The notes: generated from the letters alone by a model not told the origin. Positions 43,597-52,903 are shown, numbered from the stretch's first letter. The stretch: DNA of 64,000 nt from Amycolatopsis rubida (GCF_900115345.1 NZ_FOWC01000002.1:62001-126000); one strand, 5' to 3'. Program-made: numbers and translations.

Positions 43597-44646
43597 TCAG
43601 ATCAGGGCGGCGAGCACCGCGTCGTTTTCTTCGGGCAGCCCGATCGTCACGCGCGCCCCGCCCGCCTTCGGGAACGGCCGCGCGAGCACGCCGCGAGCCG
43701 CCAACCGGGACAACAACTCGGCCGCGTCTCCCGGCAGGAAAAGGAAATTCGCCTGACTCGGCACGAACGCGACGTTCGCCGCGGTCAGCGCGGCCTCGAC
43801 CCGCGCGCGCTCGGAGACGATGACGGCGGTTCGTTCCTTCGCCACAGCCAATCCTTCCGCGCCCAGCGCCGCGATGACCGCCGCCTCGGCCACGCTGTTG
43901 AGCGCGAACCCGACGGACGTACGGCGCAGCGCTTCCGCGATCCGCGGTGCGGCAGCGGCATAACCGACCCGAATGCCCGCCAAACCGTGCGCTTTGGACA
44001 GTGTCCGCAGCAGCACGAGATTCTCGAACTCGTCGAGCAATCCGGCAGTCGCGTCCGCTGGTTCGGCAGACACGAACTCGCGGTACGCCTCGTCGACAAC
44101 AACCAGCACGCGCGCCGGGACGCTTTTCAGGAAGTCGCGGATATCCTCGACACCGCGCAGCCCGCCCGTCGGGTTGTTGGGATTGCAGAGGTAGACAATG
44201 CGGGTTTCCGGGCCGACCGCGGCGAGCATCGCGTCGAGATCCATCGCGCCGTTCTCGTCGAGACCGACCTCTGTGGACTCAGCGCCGGCGAGCGAAAGCG
44301 CCGCCGCATACGCCTCGAAGGACGGCACCGGGCGCACACCGTGCACGCCGGGTTCGCAGACCAGGCGGGCGAGCGCGTGCAGCAGCGTGCCGGATCCGTT
44401 GTCGATCGCGATGCGGCCGGCGTCCAGACCCATCGCCTCGGCGACAGCGGCACGTGCCGCGGCACGGTGGTAATCGGGATAGCGATGGGCATTCCGGGCC
44501 GCTTCGGTCATCGCGGCGACGATGACGTCGGCGGGAGCCCACGGCATTTCGTTCTGGGACAAGCGGATCGGCGGCGGCGCACCGCGAGACGAGCGATCGG
44601 GGGCGGCGAGCACGCGGTCGACCACACTGCGGAGCTCCAGCAGCAT
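43597..44646 (-). CDS. Class I/II aminotransferase (HisC-like)
   Basis: A 349-residue PLP enzyme of the histidinol-phosphate aminotransferase group. LCNPNNPTGG contacts PLP, VVDEAYREF gives the Asp/Tyr pair, and LLRTLSKAHGLAGIRVGY carries the Schiff-base Lys. No other histidine genes are present, so it likely transaminates an aromatic or related amino acid. A class A operator lies 26 bp upstream, linking it to the nearby amidohydrolase, decarboxylase and dehydrogenase genes. Confidence 0.88.
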   Translation of the reverse strand: MLLELRSVVDRVLAAPDRSSRGAPPPIRLSQNEMPWAPADVIVAAMTEAARNAHRYPDYHRAAARAAVAEAMGLDAGRIAIDNGSGTLLHALARLVCEPGVHGVRPVPSFEAYAAALSLAGAESTEVGLDENGAMDLDAMLAAVGPETRIVYLCNPNNPTGGLRGVEDIRDFLKSVPARVLVVVDEAYREFVSAEPADATAGLLDEFENLVLLRTLSKAHGLAGIRVGYAAAAPRIAEALRRTSVGFALNSVAEAAVIAALGAEGLAVAKERTAVIVSERARVEAALTAANVAFVPSQANFLFLPGDAAELLSRLAARGVLARPFPKAGGARVTIGLPEENDAVLAALI

Positions 44647-44671
44647 GCATCCTCCTCAAGCCGGACGATTA

Positions 44672-44688
44672 ACTGTAATGAATATACA
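44672..44688. promoter_or_regulatory. Class A operator, aminotransferase promoter
   Basis: ACTGTAATGAATATACA matches the copy at 48573-48589 at 14 of 17 positions. Confidence 0.75.
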
Positions 44689-44733
44689 TAATTCTGAGCG
44701 CGTGTACATCCATCAGTTCTCCGGCTTGCGAGA

Positions 44734-45414
44734 TCAGGAAGGCCGGGCCGCCACCGCGGGACGGCGATGCCGCGAAATCGCCGACTCGGCCAGCTCGTGG
44801 TCGCGCTTCATGACCGCCTCGGCGAAGTCGAGGTGCGTCCGCAACCGCTCCCGCGTGGTCGGCGCGGTGACGCCTTCGAGCCGCGCGGCGATGATGTAGT
44901 CGACGAGATTCGTGTACAGGCTGCGCAAAAGCTCGTTCGGCGACACCTGCGCGATCCGCGCGTGCAGCGCCCAGATCGCCGTCGGCGCTTCGGCGGAATC
45001 CCAGGCCGCCTTCAACGTGTCGGCACACCCCGAGATATCAGCGATGTCCTCGTCGCTCGCGTTCTCGACCGCGTCGTGCAGCACCGAACCGTCGAGCGCG
45101 TCCAGGACGCGCAGGCAGTTCTCCACGGTCGCCTTTCCTTCGCGCAGCTGGAGCAGCTGATCGCTCAGGTGCGTGAACGGCGAGCGCGTCGCGACGAAGA
45201 TCCCGCCGCCCGGGCCCGGCTTCGCATCGACGATGCCGCGGGCGCGCAGCAACTGGATCGCCTCGCTCAACGTCGCCGGAGCGACCCCGAAGCGCGCCAT
45301 CAGCTCCTGACGGCGCCCGACGAAATGCCCGGCACTCCAGCCCTCCGAGACGATTTCGTCCTCAAGCGCGCGAGCGACCTGGACGGCGGCGGCGGTGTTC
45401 GTGATCTGCGGCAA
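44734..45414 (-). CDS. GntR/FadR-type regulator with FCD domain
   Basis: A 226-residue regulator. Residues 10-75 form the winged helix (RRQELMARFGVAPATLSEAI, then GGGIFVATRS). The rest is an all-helical FCD sensor ending in HLDFAEAVMKRDHELAESAI. Such proteins repress catabolic genes until an organic acid binds. TTG 45414 has GGAGG upstream. It sits inside the class A regulon and is a good candidate to read those operators. Confidence 0.87.
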   Translation of the reverse strand: MPQITNTAAAVQVARALEDEIVSEGWSAGHFVGRRQELMARFGVAPATLSEAIQLLRARGIVDAKPGPGGGIFVATRSPFTHLSDQLLQLREGKATVENCLRVLDALDGSVLHDAVENASDEDIADISGCADTLKAAWDSAEAPTAIWALHARIAQVSPNELLRSLYTNLVDYIIAARLEGVTAPTTRERLRTHLDFAEAVMKRDHELAESAISRHRRPAVAARPS

Positions 45415-45510
45415 GGGTCCTCCGAAGTACTCAGTCCGGTGACGTCGCCGACGCGGGTCACGCGTAGTGACAGATTAGAGGCGCACCGGAACCCCGCACA
45501 CCCGGCATCG

Positions 45511-45527
45511 TCTATATTGATTGTAGA
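45511..45527. promoter_or_regulatory. Class A operator, M20 amidohydrolase promoter
   Basis: TCTATATTGATTGTAGA matches the consensus at 15 of 17 positions. It lies between the GntR gene and the amidohydrolase gene. Confidence 0.78.
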
Positions 45528-45580
45528 CATTAGACCCATGCGTCACCAGTGCGGCACGCACCGTTGCCCAAGGAGCCCCG

Positions 45581-46777
45581 ATGCCGGTTTCCGCCCTCGT
45601 CCCCGCCGCCCTTCGACCGGAGCTGGTCGCACTCCGCCGCACCCTCCACGCCCACCCCGAAGCGGGGTTCGCCCTCCCCCGGACCCAGCGGGCCGTCCTG
45701 ACCGCAATGGCCCCGCTGGGCTTGGAAGTGACCCCCGGCCCACCCGACTTCACCTCAATCGTCGCCGTACTGCACGGCGCACGACCCGGCCCCGCGGTCC
45801 TCTTGCGCGCGGACATGGACGCGCTGCGCGTCACCGAGGAAACCGGGCTGCCGTTCGCATCTCAGACGCCCGGGTTGATGCACGCGTGCGGCCACGACCT
45901 GCACACAGCCGCACTAGTCGGTGCGGCGAAGCTTTTGAGCGCCCGCCGAGACGAGATCGCAGGCTCAGTGGTGTTCATGTTCGAACCAGGCGAAGAAGCC
46001 GGCGGCGGCGCACAACGACTGATCGACGAGGGAATCCTTTCCGGCGTCGAGGCGGCATACGGCATCCACGTCCTGCCCGGCCGCTCCGGCGTGTTCACGA
46101 CCCGCCCCGGCTCGGTCATGGCCGGGGCCAGCAGCCTGACCGTGCGCGTGCTAGGACGCAGCGGCCACGGCTCGCGACCGCATCAGGCGGTGGACCCAGT
46201 CCCCGCCGCAGCACAGATCATCTCGGCACTGCACACCTACGTCACCCGGCGGTTCCCGGTATTCGACCCAGTTGTGCTGTCAGTGACCAAAATGCAGGCA
46301 AGCGACATCATCAACGCCATCCCCGACGAGGCAACGCTAGCCGCGACGATCCGCGCACTGTCGGCGGAGAGCGTGGAAATCCTGGCCCGCGAACTGCCGT
46401 CACTGGCGAACGGAATCGCGTCGGCCTTCGGCTGCCGAGCAGAGACAGAGTTCCGGTCGGTCTACCCAGTCACCTCAAACGACCCGAAGGCAGCAGCACA
46501 CGCGCTAACCGTGCTAGGCGACCTGTTCGGCACGGAACGAGCTGTGCCACTGGAGCACCCGATAATGGCGTCGGAAAGTTTTTCCGCTGTACTGAACGAG
46601 GTCCCCGGCGCCTTCATCTTCCTCGGCACCACACCGGAAGGGATCGACCCCGGCACAGCGGAAATGAACCACTCCCCCCGCGCAACCTTCGACGACAGCG
46701 TGCTGTCCGACCAGTCAGCAGCACTAGCAGCACTCGCCCTCAGCCACGTACGTGAGGGCCGCCCTGAGGAACTCTGA
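45581..46777 (+). CDS. M20-family N-acyl-amino-acid amidohydrolase
   Basis: A 398-residue metallopeptidase-like enzyme of the hippurate/IAA-amino-acid hydrolase group. LLRADMDALRV and MHACGHDLHTAAL hold metal ligands, and FEPGEEAGGGAQRL the catalytic Glu pair. It should split an amide between an acyl group and an amino acid. ATG 45581 follows AAGGAG. Its stop codon lies in the loop of a 19-bp stem-loop, so termination of translation and transcription coincide. Confidence 0.9.
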   Translation: MPVSALVPAALRPELVALRRTLHAHPEAGFALPRTQRAVLTAMAPLGLEVTPGPPDFTSIVAVLHGARPGPAVLLRADMDALRVTEETGLPFASQTPGLMHACGHDLHTAALVGAAKLLSARRDEIAGSVVFMFEPGEEAGGGAQRLIDEGILSGVEAAYGIHVLPGRSGVFTTRPGSVMAGASSLTVRVLGRSGHGSRPHQAVDPVPAAAQIISALHTYVTRRFPVFDPVVLSVTKMQASDIINAIPDEATLAATIRALSAESVEILARELPSLANGIASAFGCRAETEFRSVYPVTSNDPKAAAHALTVLGDLFGTERAVPLEHPIMASESFSAVLNEVPGAFIFLGTTPEGIDPGTAEMNHSPRATFDDSVLSDQSAALAALALSHVREGRPEEL

Positions 46778-46799
46778 TTCCCTCAGGGCGGCCCTCACG
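46751..46799. repeat. GATTCCC-apex stem-loop, perfect copy (likely terminator)
   Basis: CGTGAGGGCCGCCCTGAGG and its exact complement form 19-bp arms around AACTCTGATTC. The amidohydrolase TGA (46775-46777) lies in the loop. Confidence 0.88.
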
Positions 46800-46821
46800 A
46801 CCAACAACCGAACCGCAGCTA

Positions 46822-46934
46822 TCGAGGCACCCAGCCCCTCCCCCGCACCCCGCTACGAAGTCTCCCTGCGGGACACTCGGGCTTCGGGGTGCCCCACCCC
46901 CGATCGGGCCAATGTCGCCGCCAGGCGACGAGCC
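46822..46934. repeat. Dispersed repeat blocks shared with 29.7 and 37.3 kb
   Basis: TCGAGGCACCCAGCCCCTC (46822-46840) recurs at 29676. GCTTCGGGGTG (from 46881) and GTCGCCGCCAGGCGACGAGC (from 46914) recur at 37334 and 37368. Confidence 0.75.
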
Positions 46935-46940
46935 GACCCC

Positions 46941-48551
46941 TCAATGCTTCTCGTGAATCAACGGCCAAGGCGAAGGAAACACATCCACCGGCACCTTCAC
47001 CACCGCAGGCCGCCGAGCCGCGATCGCCGCACCCACGTGCTTCTCCACCGCCCCGGCATCCTCCGCCAGCGCGAAGTCCAACCCAAACGCCCGGGTAAGC
47101 AACTCGAAATCGGGATTGGTCAAATCAGACCCGATAAACCGGCCACCATAAGTATCCCGCTGAATCCGCCACACGTTCCCAAACCGGGAGTCCTCGAACA
47201 ACACCGTCACCAGCGGAATCCCGTACTTCCTGGCCGTGGCGAACTCCTGCAGAGACCACCCGATCCCGCCGTCCCCGGTCACCGCGACCACCGGCCGCCC
47301 GCCCGACCCCACCGCGGCCCCCAGCGCAGTAGGCATCGCATACCCCAGCGTCCCCTGATACCCCGGCCACACGTAGGACCGCGGCGCCTGCACAGGAAAC
47401 CCATACGTCGACACATACCCGATCTGCGTCAACTCGTTGACGAAAACCCCGTCCTCGGGCAACGCGGCCCGGATCGCGTCCACGAACTCCATCTGCGGCC
47501 CAACCTGCTTCCGAATCCGCGCCGCACAGTCCTCGCGCAACCGGACCAGCTCGGCACCCCAGGCAGTACGGGGCGAGAGCCGCTCGACCACCGCCTCCAA
47601 CACCGCCACGGCATCAGCGTTGACCGCAAGATCCGGACGTCGCGGCGCACGAAGGTCAGCCGCATCGATATTCACCAACGCGAGCCGGGCGTCACCGATA
47701 TTCAGCTGCTGCCCAAACGGCGTCAAAAACCGGCTGCCAAAAGAAACCACGAGGTCAGCAGTAGCGCGCACCTCCCACAAAGCGAACGCAGGCAACGCAT
47801 GCGGATCCCGGGCATCGATCGCCCCGCGCCCGTTCTCGCTCATCACCACCGGCGCGTCCAGCAGCTCGGCAAGCCGAGCCAGCAGCTTGAACGCCCGCGG
47901 ATCCCGCATCCCCCCGCCGACATGGATCACCGGCCGCGCAGAAGCCGCCAGCAGCCGCACGAGGTCGGCGACCTCCCGCTCCGGAGCCTCCGGCTCCCGC
48001 ACTCCGAACGGCTCCCCCGGCATGAGATCCGCGACCGCGTGCAGAAGATCCGGCCCCAGTTCCAGCGCGACCGGCCGAGGCCGCCCGGTCCGCATCTGCC
48101 GGAACCCCTCGTGCACCAGATCCGGGATCTCCTCGACCCGCTTGGGCCGCGCCGACCACTTGGTCAGCCCCTGAACCGTGTCCGTCTGCCGGGGAATCTC
48201 ATGCAGCGCCCCGAGCCCGGCCCCGACGAGCGGCGACGGGATCGTCCCCGCCAGCAGCATCACCTGCGACGAACAGGCATACGCCGTCGCCATCCCCGCA
48301 CCAGCGTTCAGCACGCCCGGGCCCGGCACCACCATCGCCACCCCCGGCCGCCCGGACGCGCGGTAGTAGCCGTCCGCCATGTAGCTGGTCGCCTGCTCGT
48401 GCCGGGGGACGACCAGTTCCAGCTCGTCGCGCTTGCGGTACATGCCGTCGGTGAGCCCGTCCAGCTGGACCCCGGGAATGCCGAAGACCGTGTCGGCGCC
48501 CTCGCTGATGAGCGCCCTGGCGAGCGCGTCACCGCCTGTCATCTGTGCCAT
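46941..48551 (-). CDS. TPP-dependent decarboxylase (acetolactate-synthase-like)
   Basis: A 536-residue thiamine-diphosphate enzyme with three domains. The N-terminus has VFGIPGVQLDGL and the catalytic Glu in PRHEQATSYMADGYYRASG. The TPP motif starts VTGDGGIGWSLQEF and ends near FEDSRFGN, with ED where NN is usual. In this setting it may decarboxylate a 2-oxo acid to an aldehyde. ATG 48551. It is divergent from a PucR regulator across a class A operator. Confidence 0.87.
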   Translation of the reverse strand: MAQMTGGDALARALISEGADTVFGIPGVQLDGLTDGMYRKRDELELVVPRHEQATSYMADGYYRASGRPGVAMVVPGPGVLNAGAGMATAYACSSQVMLLAGTIPSPLVGAGLGALHEIPRQTDTVQGLTKWSARPKRVEEIPDLVHEGFRQMRTGRPRPVALELGPDLLHAVADLMPGEPFGVREPEAPEREVADLVRLLAASARPVIHVGGGMRDPRAFKLLARLAELLDAPVVMSENGRGAIDARDPHALPAFALWEVRATADLVVSFGSRFLTPFGQQLNIGDARLALVNIDAADLRAPRRPDLAVNADAVAVLEAVVERLSPRTAWGAELVRLREDCAARIRKQVGPQMEFVDAIRAALPEDGVFVNELTQIGYVSTYGFPVQAPRSYVWPGYQGTLGYAMPTALGAAVGSGGRPVVAVTGDGGIGWSLQEFATARKYGIPLVTVLFEDSRFGNVWRIQRDTYGGRFIGSDLTNPDFELLTRAFGLDFALAEDAGAVEKHVGAAIAARRPAVVKVPVDVFPSPWPLIHEKH

Positions 48552-48572
48552 GCGGATCCCTCTCGTCAAATG

Positions 48573-48589
48573 TCTATAATGAATATAGA
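48573..48589. promoter_or_regulatory. Class A operator, TPP enzyme/PucR divergon
   Basis: TCTATAATGAATATAGA has perfect 6-bp arms and is the most symmetric class A copy. Confidence 0.8.
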
Positions 48590-48625
48590 TCAAATCTCCG
48601 GCAGCTGGCAACGGAAGAGGCGAGC

Positions 48626-49777
48626 ATGACTCTCGAAGGACAGGTGCAGGCCTACGCCGACCGGCTCGGGCGGCCGATCATCGTGTTCGACGCCGACTTC
48701 ACGGTGATCGCGTTCAGCGTGCACGACCAGGACGTCGACCACGCCCGGCTGGCGATCATCTTGTCCCACAAAGGATCTTCGCGCGCCCGGGAGTCCATCC
48801 GGGACTACCGGGTCGGCCAGGCGCGGGACCCGGTCCGGATTCCGCCGCTCGAGGGCGGGCAGTCCCGGCTCGTCGCACCGGTCCGGCACGAGGGGCGGCT
48901 CGTCGGCTACCTCTCCTCGACAATCCCCGAGGACGACGAATCCGCCTACGCGGACGACGACGAACTGCGCGAGCGCCGGGCACAGATCGGATTGCTGCTG
49001 GCGGCGATGGCACTGGGCAACCGGGAGGACGAGGACCGCGCGCGACGCCTGCTCGCCGCGCTGCTCGAAGGCAACGACGGCCAGCGCGTCCGGGCCGCCG
49101 ACGAACTGCTCACGAGCGGCCTGCTCTCCCCCGTCCCGCACTACACGGTCATCTCGATCGCGACCCCGCCGCGCGCCGAGCCCAGTTCGGCGACGCTCCG
49201 GCTCGTGCTGGACCGGGCGCTGTCGAGCATCCCGGTCTTCCCCACCTTGAAAGCCGTCGGCGCGGTGCTCGGCAGCGAAGCCGTCTTGCTGGTGCCCTAC
49301 GAAATCGACACCGAGCGACTGTCGGCCCTCCTCGCACAGCCCGCCTTTTCCGGTCTGCACGCCGGGGCCGGCGGAGCGCACGCGCCGCTGTCCGGCGTGC
49401 ACCGGTCGCTGCGGGAAGCGCGGATCGCCTTGCGCGGCGGCGACGCCGGCCGCGTGGCCCGCTGGCCGGAGCTGGGATTGGACCGGCTGCTGTTGCAGCT
49501 GCCCCTCGAAGACCTCGCTCTCGCAGATCTCCCCGACGCCGTACGGCGGCTGCTCGACGCGCAGTCCGGCCCGGATCTCGCGCAAACCCTGGAGACCTAC
49601 CTCGACTGCGGTTGCGACGCCCAACGCACCGCGCTGACCCTGCACGTCCACCGCAGCACCCTCTACTACCGGCTGGATCGCGTGCGCGCGGTCGCCGACG
49701 TCGATCTCGCCGACGGGAAGGTCCGCCGCGAACTCCACACCGGACTGCGGGTCGCGACGCTCGCCGGTCTTCGCTAG
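48626..49777 (+). CDS. PucR-family transcriptional regulator
   Basis: A 383-residue regulator. The N-terminal 130 residues look like a GAF/PAS-like sensor (RPIIVFDADFTVIAFSVHD). The C-terminus is the PucR helix-turn-helix: LETYLDCGCDAQRTALTLHV, then HRSTLYYRLDRV. PucR proteins usually activate catabolic genes. ATG 48626 follows GGAAGAGG. It is divergent from the TPP enzyme and followed by an aldehyde dehydrogenase; both have class A sites. Confidence 0.88.
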   Translation: MTLEGQVQAYADRLGRPIIVFDADFTVIAFSVHDQDVDHARLAIILSHKGSSRARESIRDYRVGQARDPVRIPPLEGGQSRLVAPVRHEGRLVGYLSSTIPEDDESAYADDDELRERRAQIGLLLAAMALGNREDEDRARRLLAALLEGNDGQRVRAADELLTSGLLSPVPHYTVISIATPPRAEPSSATLRLVLDRALSSIPVFPTLKAVGAVLGSEAVLLVPYEIDTERLSALLAQPAFSGLHAGAGGAHAPLSGVHRSLREARIALRGGDAGRVARWPELGLDRLLLQLPLEDLALADLPDAVRRLLDAQSGPDLAQTLETYLDCGCDAQRTALTLHVHRSTLYYRLDRVRAVADVDLADGKVRRELHTGLRVATLAGLR

Positions 49778-49805
49778 CCGCACCTAGCCGCACCGCTCAC
49801 AATTG

Positions 49806-49822
49806 ACTATATTCAATGTGAA
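49806..49822. promoter_or_regulatory. Class A operator, aldehyde dehydrogenase promoter (weaker copy)
   Basis: ACTATATTCAATGTGAA matches the consensus at 12 of 17 positions, 22 bp before the start codon. Confidence 0.6.
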
Positions 49823-49843
49823 CTTTTACCGGAAGGGTCCCGC

Positions 49844-51220
49844 ATGAACGCACTGCTGACCACCGTCTCGGTCGCCGACGACCGCGGGCGGCCGATCCTG
49901 GACGCCGCGACCCGGGAAGTCGTCGGCCACGCACCGGTGCACACGGTCGACCAGCTCAACGCCGCGATCGCCGCGGCCGCCACAGCACAACCGTCCTGGG
50001 CCGCGCTCGGACACGCTGAACGGTCGCGCATCCTGCACGTCATCGCGGACGACATCGACGCGCACGCCGAAGAACTCGGCCAGATCATCACTGCCGAGCA
50101 AGGCAAGGCTGGTGGCGCCGGTGAGGCACACGGTGCCGCGCACTGGCTCCGGTCCGCGGCGGACACGGTGCTCGAACCGCAGTCGCTGCCGGACGGTGCG
50201 GAGCAGCACTACGTCCCGCTCGGCGTCGTCGCGTCGATCGGCCCGTGGAACTTCCCGGTGATGATCGCGGTGTGGCACGTCGCGCCGGCGTTGCGCATGG
50301 GTAATACGGTGGTGCTGAAACCCTCCGAGAACACGCCGCTGAGCGTGCTCGCGCTCGCGGAGATCTTCCGCCGCCACCTCCCCGCGGATGTGCTGACCGC
50401 GGTTTCCGGAGACCGCGAAGTCGGTGCCGCGCTGGCCGCGCATCCGCGGATCGCCAAGATCGTGTTCACCGGTTCGACCGCGACCGGTCGCCGGATTGTC
50501 GAGAGCTCGGCGGGCAACCTCGCCCGGCTCACCTTGGAACTGGGCGGGAACGACGCGGCGATCGTGCTGCCCGGCACGGACGTGGCCGCCGTCGCGGACA
50601 AGCTGTTCTGGGCGGCTTTCATGAACACCGGCCAGGTGTGCGCCGCGCTCAAACGGCTCTACGTGCACGAGTCGATCTACGACGACGTCGTCTCCGCGCT
50701 GGCCGAACGCGCGGAAAAGGCGCCGATGGGACCGGGGCAGGACAAGGCCAACCGGCTCGGGCCGGTGCAGAATCCCGCGCAGTTCGAGATCGTCTCCCGG
50801 CTGGTGGAGCAAGCCCGGGCGCACGGGGCCCGCATCGTCACCGGCGGGACGCCAGCGACGGAACTGGGACCGCTGTTCTACCGGCCGACGATCATCGCGG
50901 ACGTCGAGGACGGTGCCGCGGTGGTCGACGAGGAGCAGTTCGGACCGGTGCTGCCGGTGATCCGGTACTCCGAAGTGGACGACGCGGTGCGCCGGGCCAA
51001 CGGCACTGACCAGGGGCTGGGCGCTTCGGTGTGGGGTGCGGACGCGGACGCGGTCGACGCGGTGGCGCAGCGGATGGAGGCGGGCACCGTCTGGATCAAC
51101 CAGCACGGCGGAGTCGACCCGGCGATCCCCTTCGGCGGGACGAAGTCGTCGGGCTACGGGCTGGAGTTCGGCGTCGAAGGCTTGAAAGCCATGGCCGCCA
51201 GCAAAATCATCCGCCGCTGA
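49844..51220 (+). CDS. Aldehyde dehydrogenase
   Basis: A 458-residue NAD(P)-dependent aldehyde dehydrogenase. IGPWNFPVM and FTGSTATGR bind the cofactor, LELGGNDA carries the general-base Glu, and NTGQVCAAL the catalytic Cys266. It oxidises an aldehyde to an acid, which would follow the nearby TPP decarboxylase. ATG 49844 follows GGAAGGG. It is convergent with the FAD monooxygenase gene, separated by a stem-loop. Confidence 0.92.
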   Translation: MNALLTTVSVADDRGRPILDAATREVVGHAPVHTVDQLNAAIAAAATAQPSWAALGHAERSRILHVIADDIDAHAEELGQIITAEQGKAGGAGEAHGAAHWLRSAADTVLEPQSLPDGAEQHYVPLGVVASIGPWNFPVMIAVWHVAPALRMGNTVVLKPSENTPLSVLALAEIFRRHLPADVLTAVSGDREVGAALAAHPRIAKIVFTGSTATGRRIVESSAGNLARLTLELGGNDAAIVLPGTDVAAVADKLFWAAFMNTGQVCAALKRLYVHESIYDDVVSALAERAEKAPMGPGQDKANRLGPVQNPAQFEIVSRLVEQARAHGARIVTGGTPATELGPLFYRPTIIADVEDGAAVVDEEQFGPVLPVIRYSEVDDAVRRANGTDQGLGASVWGADADAVDAVAQRMEAGTVWINQHGGVDPAIPFGGTKSSGYGLEFGVEGLKAMAASKIIRR

Positions 51221-51224
51221 GGTG

Positions 51225-51274
51225 CGTGAAGGCTCCTTGCGGGAATCTGAGTCCCGCAAGGAGCCCCCTTCACG
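51225..51274. repeat. GATTCCC-apex stem-loop, inverted copy (likely bidirectional terminator)
   Basis: CGTGAAGG-CTCCTTGCGGGA pairs with TCCCGCAAGGAGCCCCCTTC ACG with a 3-base bulge; the loop is ATCTGAG. It lies between convergent operons. GATTCCC reads on the minus strand. Confidence 0.82.
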
Positions 51275-51281
51275 GACTTGA

Positions 51282-52892
51282 TCAGCCGCCGCGGAGGCGT
51301 TCCCAGAGGCGGGCGGCGAACTCCGGGGCGGGTGGAGCGCCTCGCCACACCACCGTCTGGTCTTGACGTACCAAGGTGATCGGCTGCTGGTACTCGGCGG
51401 GCAAAGCGTCGGCCTCGATCGAGGCGAACGGGATGCCCCGGCACTCCGCCTCACCGGCCAGCACCGAGAGATCAACGCCGTGAGCGGTAACCGCGGTATA
51501 GCCGGGCGAGAAATGGTCGTACAGCGAAGATCCGTCCGCCAGCGTGAAATGCGGGGCTCGGCAACCGGGCACAGTGGACGGGGTGTAGGCGCCCATCGTG
51601 TAGCCGGGCGCTTCCTCGCCGTCGTAGGCGATGATCGGGGAATCGTGGTACGCGTACCCGTAATTCAACCCCGCGGCGGCGAACTGCGGTTCGTTCAGGT
51701 CCCGTACGACGGCGCCGAACGACGAACGTGCGGCCTCTCCGGCCGGGGTGTCGTCTTCGAGTTCGGCCGGAAGCCCCGGCCGCGCAAGTTTCCGCTGGTG
51801 GTTCATCGCGAAGTGCGACACCTGTTCGGTAATCGGCCGTCGCTCGGCTTCGTAGGCGTCCAGGATCCCTTCCCCGGCCCAGCCGGCGAGATGCGCGCCG
51901 AGCAGCCAGGTCAGGTTGAGCACGTCCGCGATGCCCGCGTTCATCCCGAATCCGGCGAACGGCACCCACAGGTGCGAAGCGTCCCCGGCGAGGAACACCC
52001 GCCGGTCGCGGAACCGGTCGGCGAGCAGACGGCGGGCCACCCAGTCCTCTTTGGACACCACGTCGTACTCGAACGACTCGTCCACACCGAGGATCGCGCG
52101 GATCGCTTCGTCTCGATCGACCGCCTCGTCCGCCGAGGAAAGGTAGGTGTGCACGAGGAAGGTTTCCGTGCCGTCGATCGCGTACACATGCCCGACGCGG
52201 CGCGCGTTGAACGTGTAGTAGCCCCACGCCCGCGGTTCGTCGGCGGACATCAGCGAGTACAGCTCCGGCGCGCGAATGCAGGTCGACTGCACGTGCTGGA
52301 GCACCGGATCGCCGCTGAGCTTCGCGCCGATCTGCTTGCGTACCGCCGAGCGCCCGCCGTCCGCGCCGATGAAGTACCGAGCGCGCAGAGTGCGTTCGCC
52401 CGATCCGTCGGACACTACCGCCGAGACGGACGACGAGTCCTGCTCGACCGAATGGAACCTGGTCCGGTTGAGCAGTGTCACGCCGGGTGCGGCAGCGGCG
52501 TTGCGGGCGAGGATCGGTTCCAGGAACGTCTGGTTGATCCGGTGCGGCGGTTCCGGCGTCGCCCAGCTCGTGTCGGGGCCGAGGCGGGAGGTGTACCGCT
52601 CTCCGCTCGCCGGGATCGGGATGCGCGACAGTTCCCGTCCGGTCAGCGAGGTCCGGAACGCGACGTCCTGCGGGTAGTCGCGCGGCAGTCCGGCAGCGCG
52701 CACCTGGTCCGCGATCCCGAGCCGCCGGAAGCTTTCCATGGTGCGCGAGGCGACGTGGTTGCACTTGACGTTCGGCGGTTCCAGGAACTCCCGTTCCTCG
52801 ACGACGGTCACCGGCACGCCGCGGCTGCTCAGGTCCAAAGCGGCGACCAGCCCGACCGGACCCGCGCCGGCGATGAGGACGTCTGCGTCCAT
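51282..52892 (-). CDS. FAD-dependent aromatic hydroxylase (class A, MhpA/PheA-like)
   Basis: A 536-residue flavin monooxygenase. DVLIAGAGPVGLVAALDL binds FAD, YFIGADGGRSAVRKQIG is the DG region, and VFLAGDASHLWVPFAGFGMN is the GD motif. The C-terminal 150 residues form the thioredoxin-like domain of phenol-hydroxylase relatives. It should hydroxylate a phenolic ring with NAD(P)H. ATG 52892 has GGAG six bases upstream. It is the last gene of the eight-gene aromatic operon. Confidence 0.88.
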   Translation of the reverse strand: MDADVLIAGAGPVGLVAALDLSSRGVPVTVVEEREFLEPPNVKCNHVASRTMESFRRLGIADQVRAAGLPRDYPQDVAFRTSLTGRELSRIPIPASGERYTSRLGPDTSWATPEPPHRINQTFLEPILARNAAAAPGVTLLNRTRFHSVEQDSSSVSAVVSDGSGERTLRARYFIGADGGRSAVRKQIGAKLSGDPVLQHVQSTCIRAPELYSLMSADEPRAWGYYTFNARRVGHVYAIDGTETFLVHTYLSSADEAVDRDEAIRAILGVDESFEYDVVSKEDWVARRLLADRFRDRRVFLAGDASHLWVPFAGFGMNAGIADVLNLTWLLGAHLAGWAGEGILDAYEAERRPITEQVSHFAMNHQRKLARPGLPAELEDDTPAGEAARSSFGAVVRDLNEPQFAAAGLNYGYAYHDSPIIAYDGEEAPGYTMGAYTPSTVPGCRAPHFTLADGSSLYDHFSPGYTAVTAHGVDLSVLAGEAECRGIPFASIEADALPAEYQQPITLVRQDQTVVWRGAPPAPEFAARLWERLRGG

Positions 52893-52903
52893 GGTTTCTC
52901 CGT

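Noticed and set aside
43597-44646. Histidine biosynthesis gene hisC
   Set aside because: No other his gene is nearby, and it stands alone among catabolic genes behind a class A operator.
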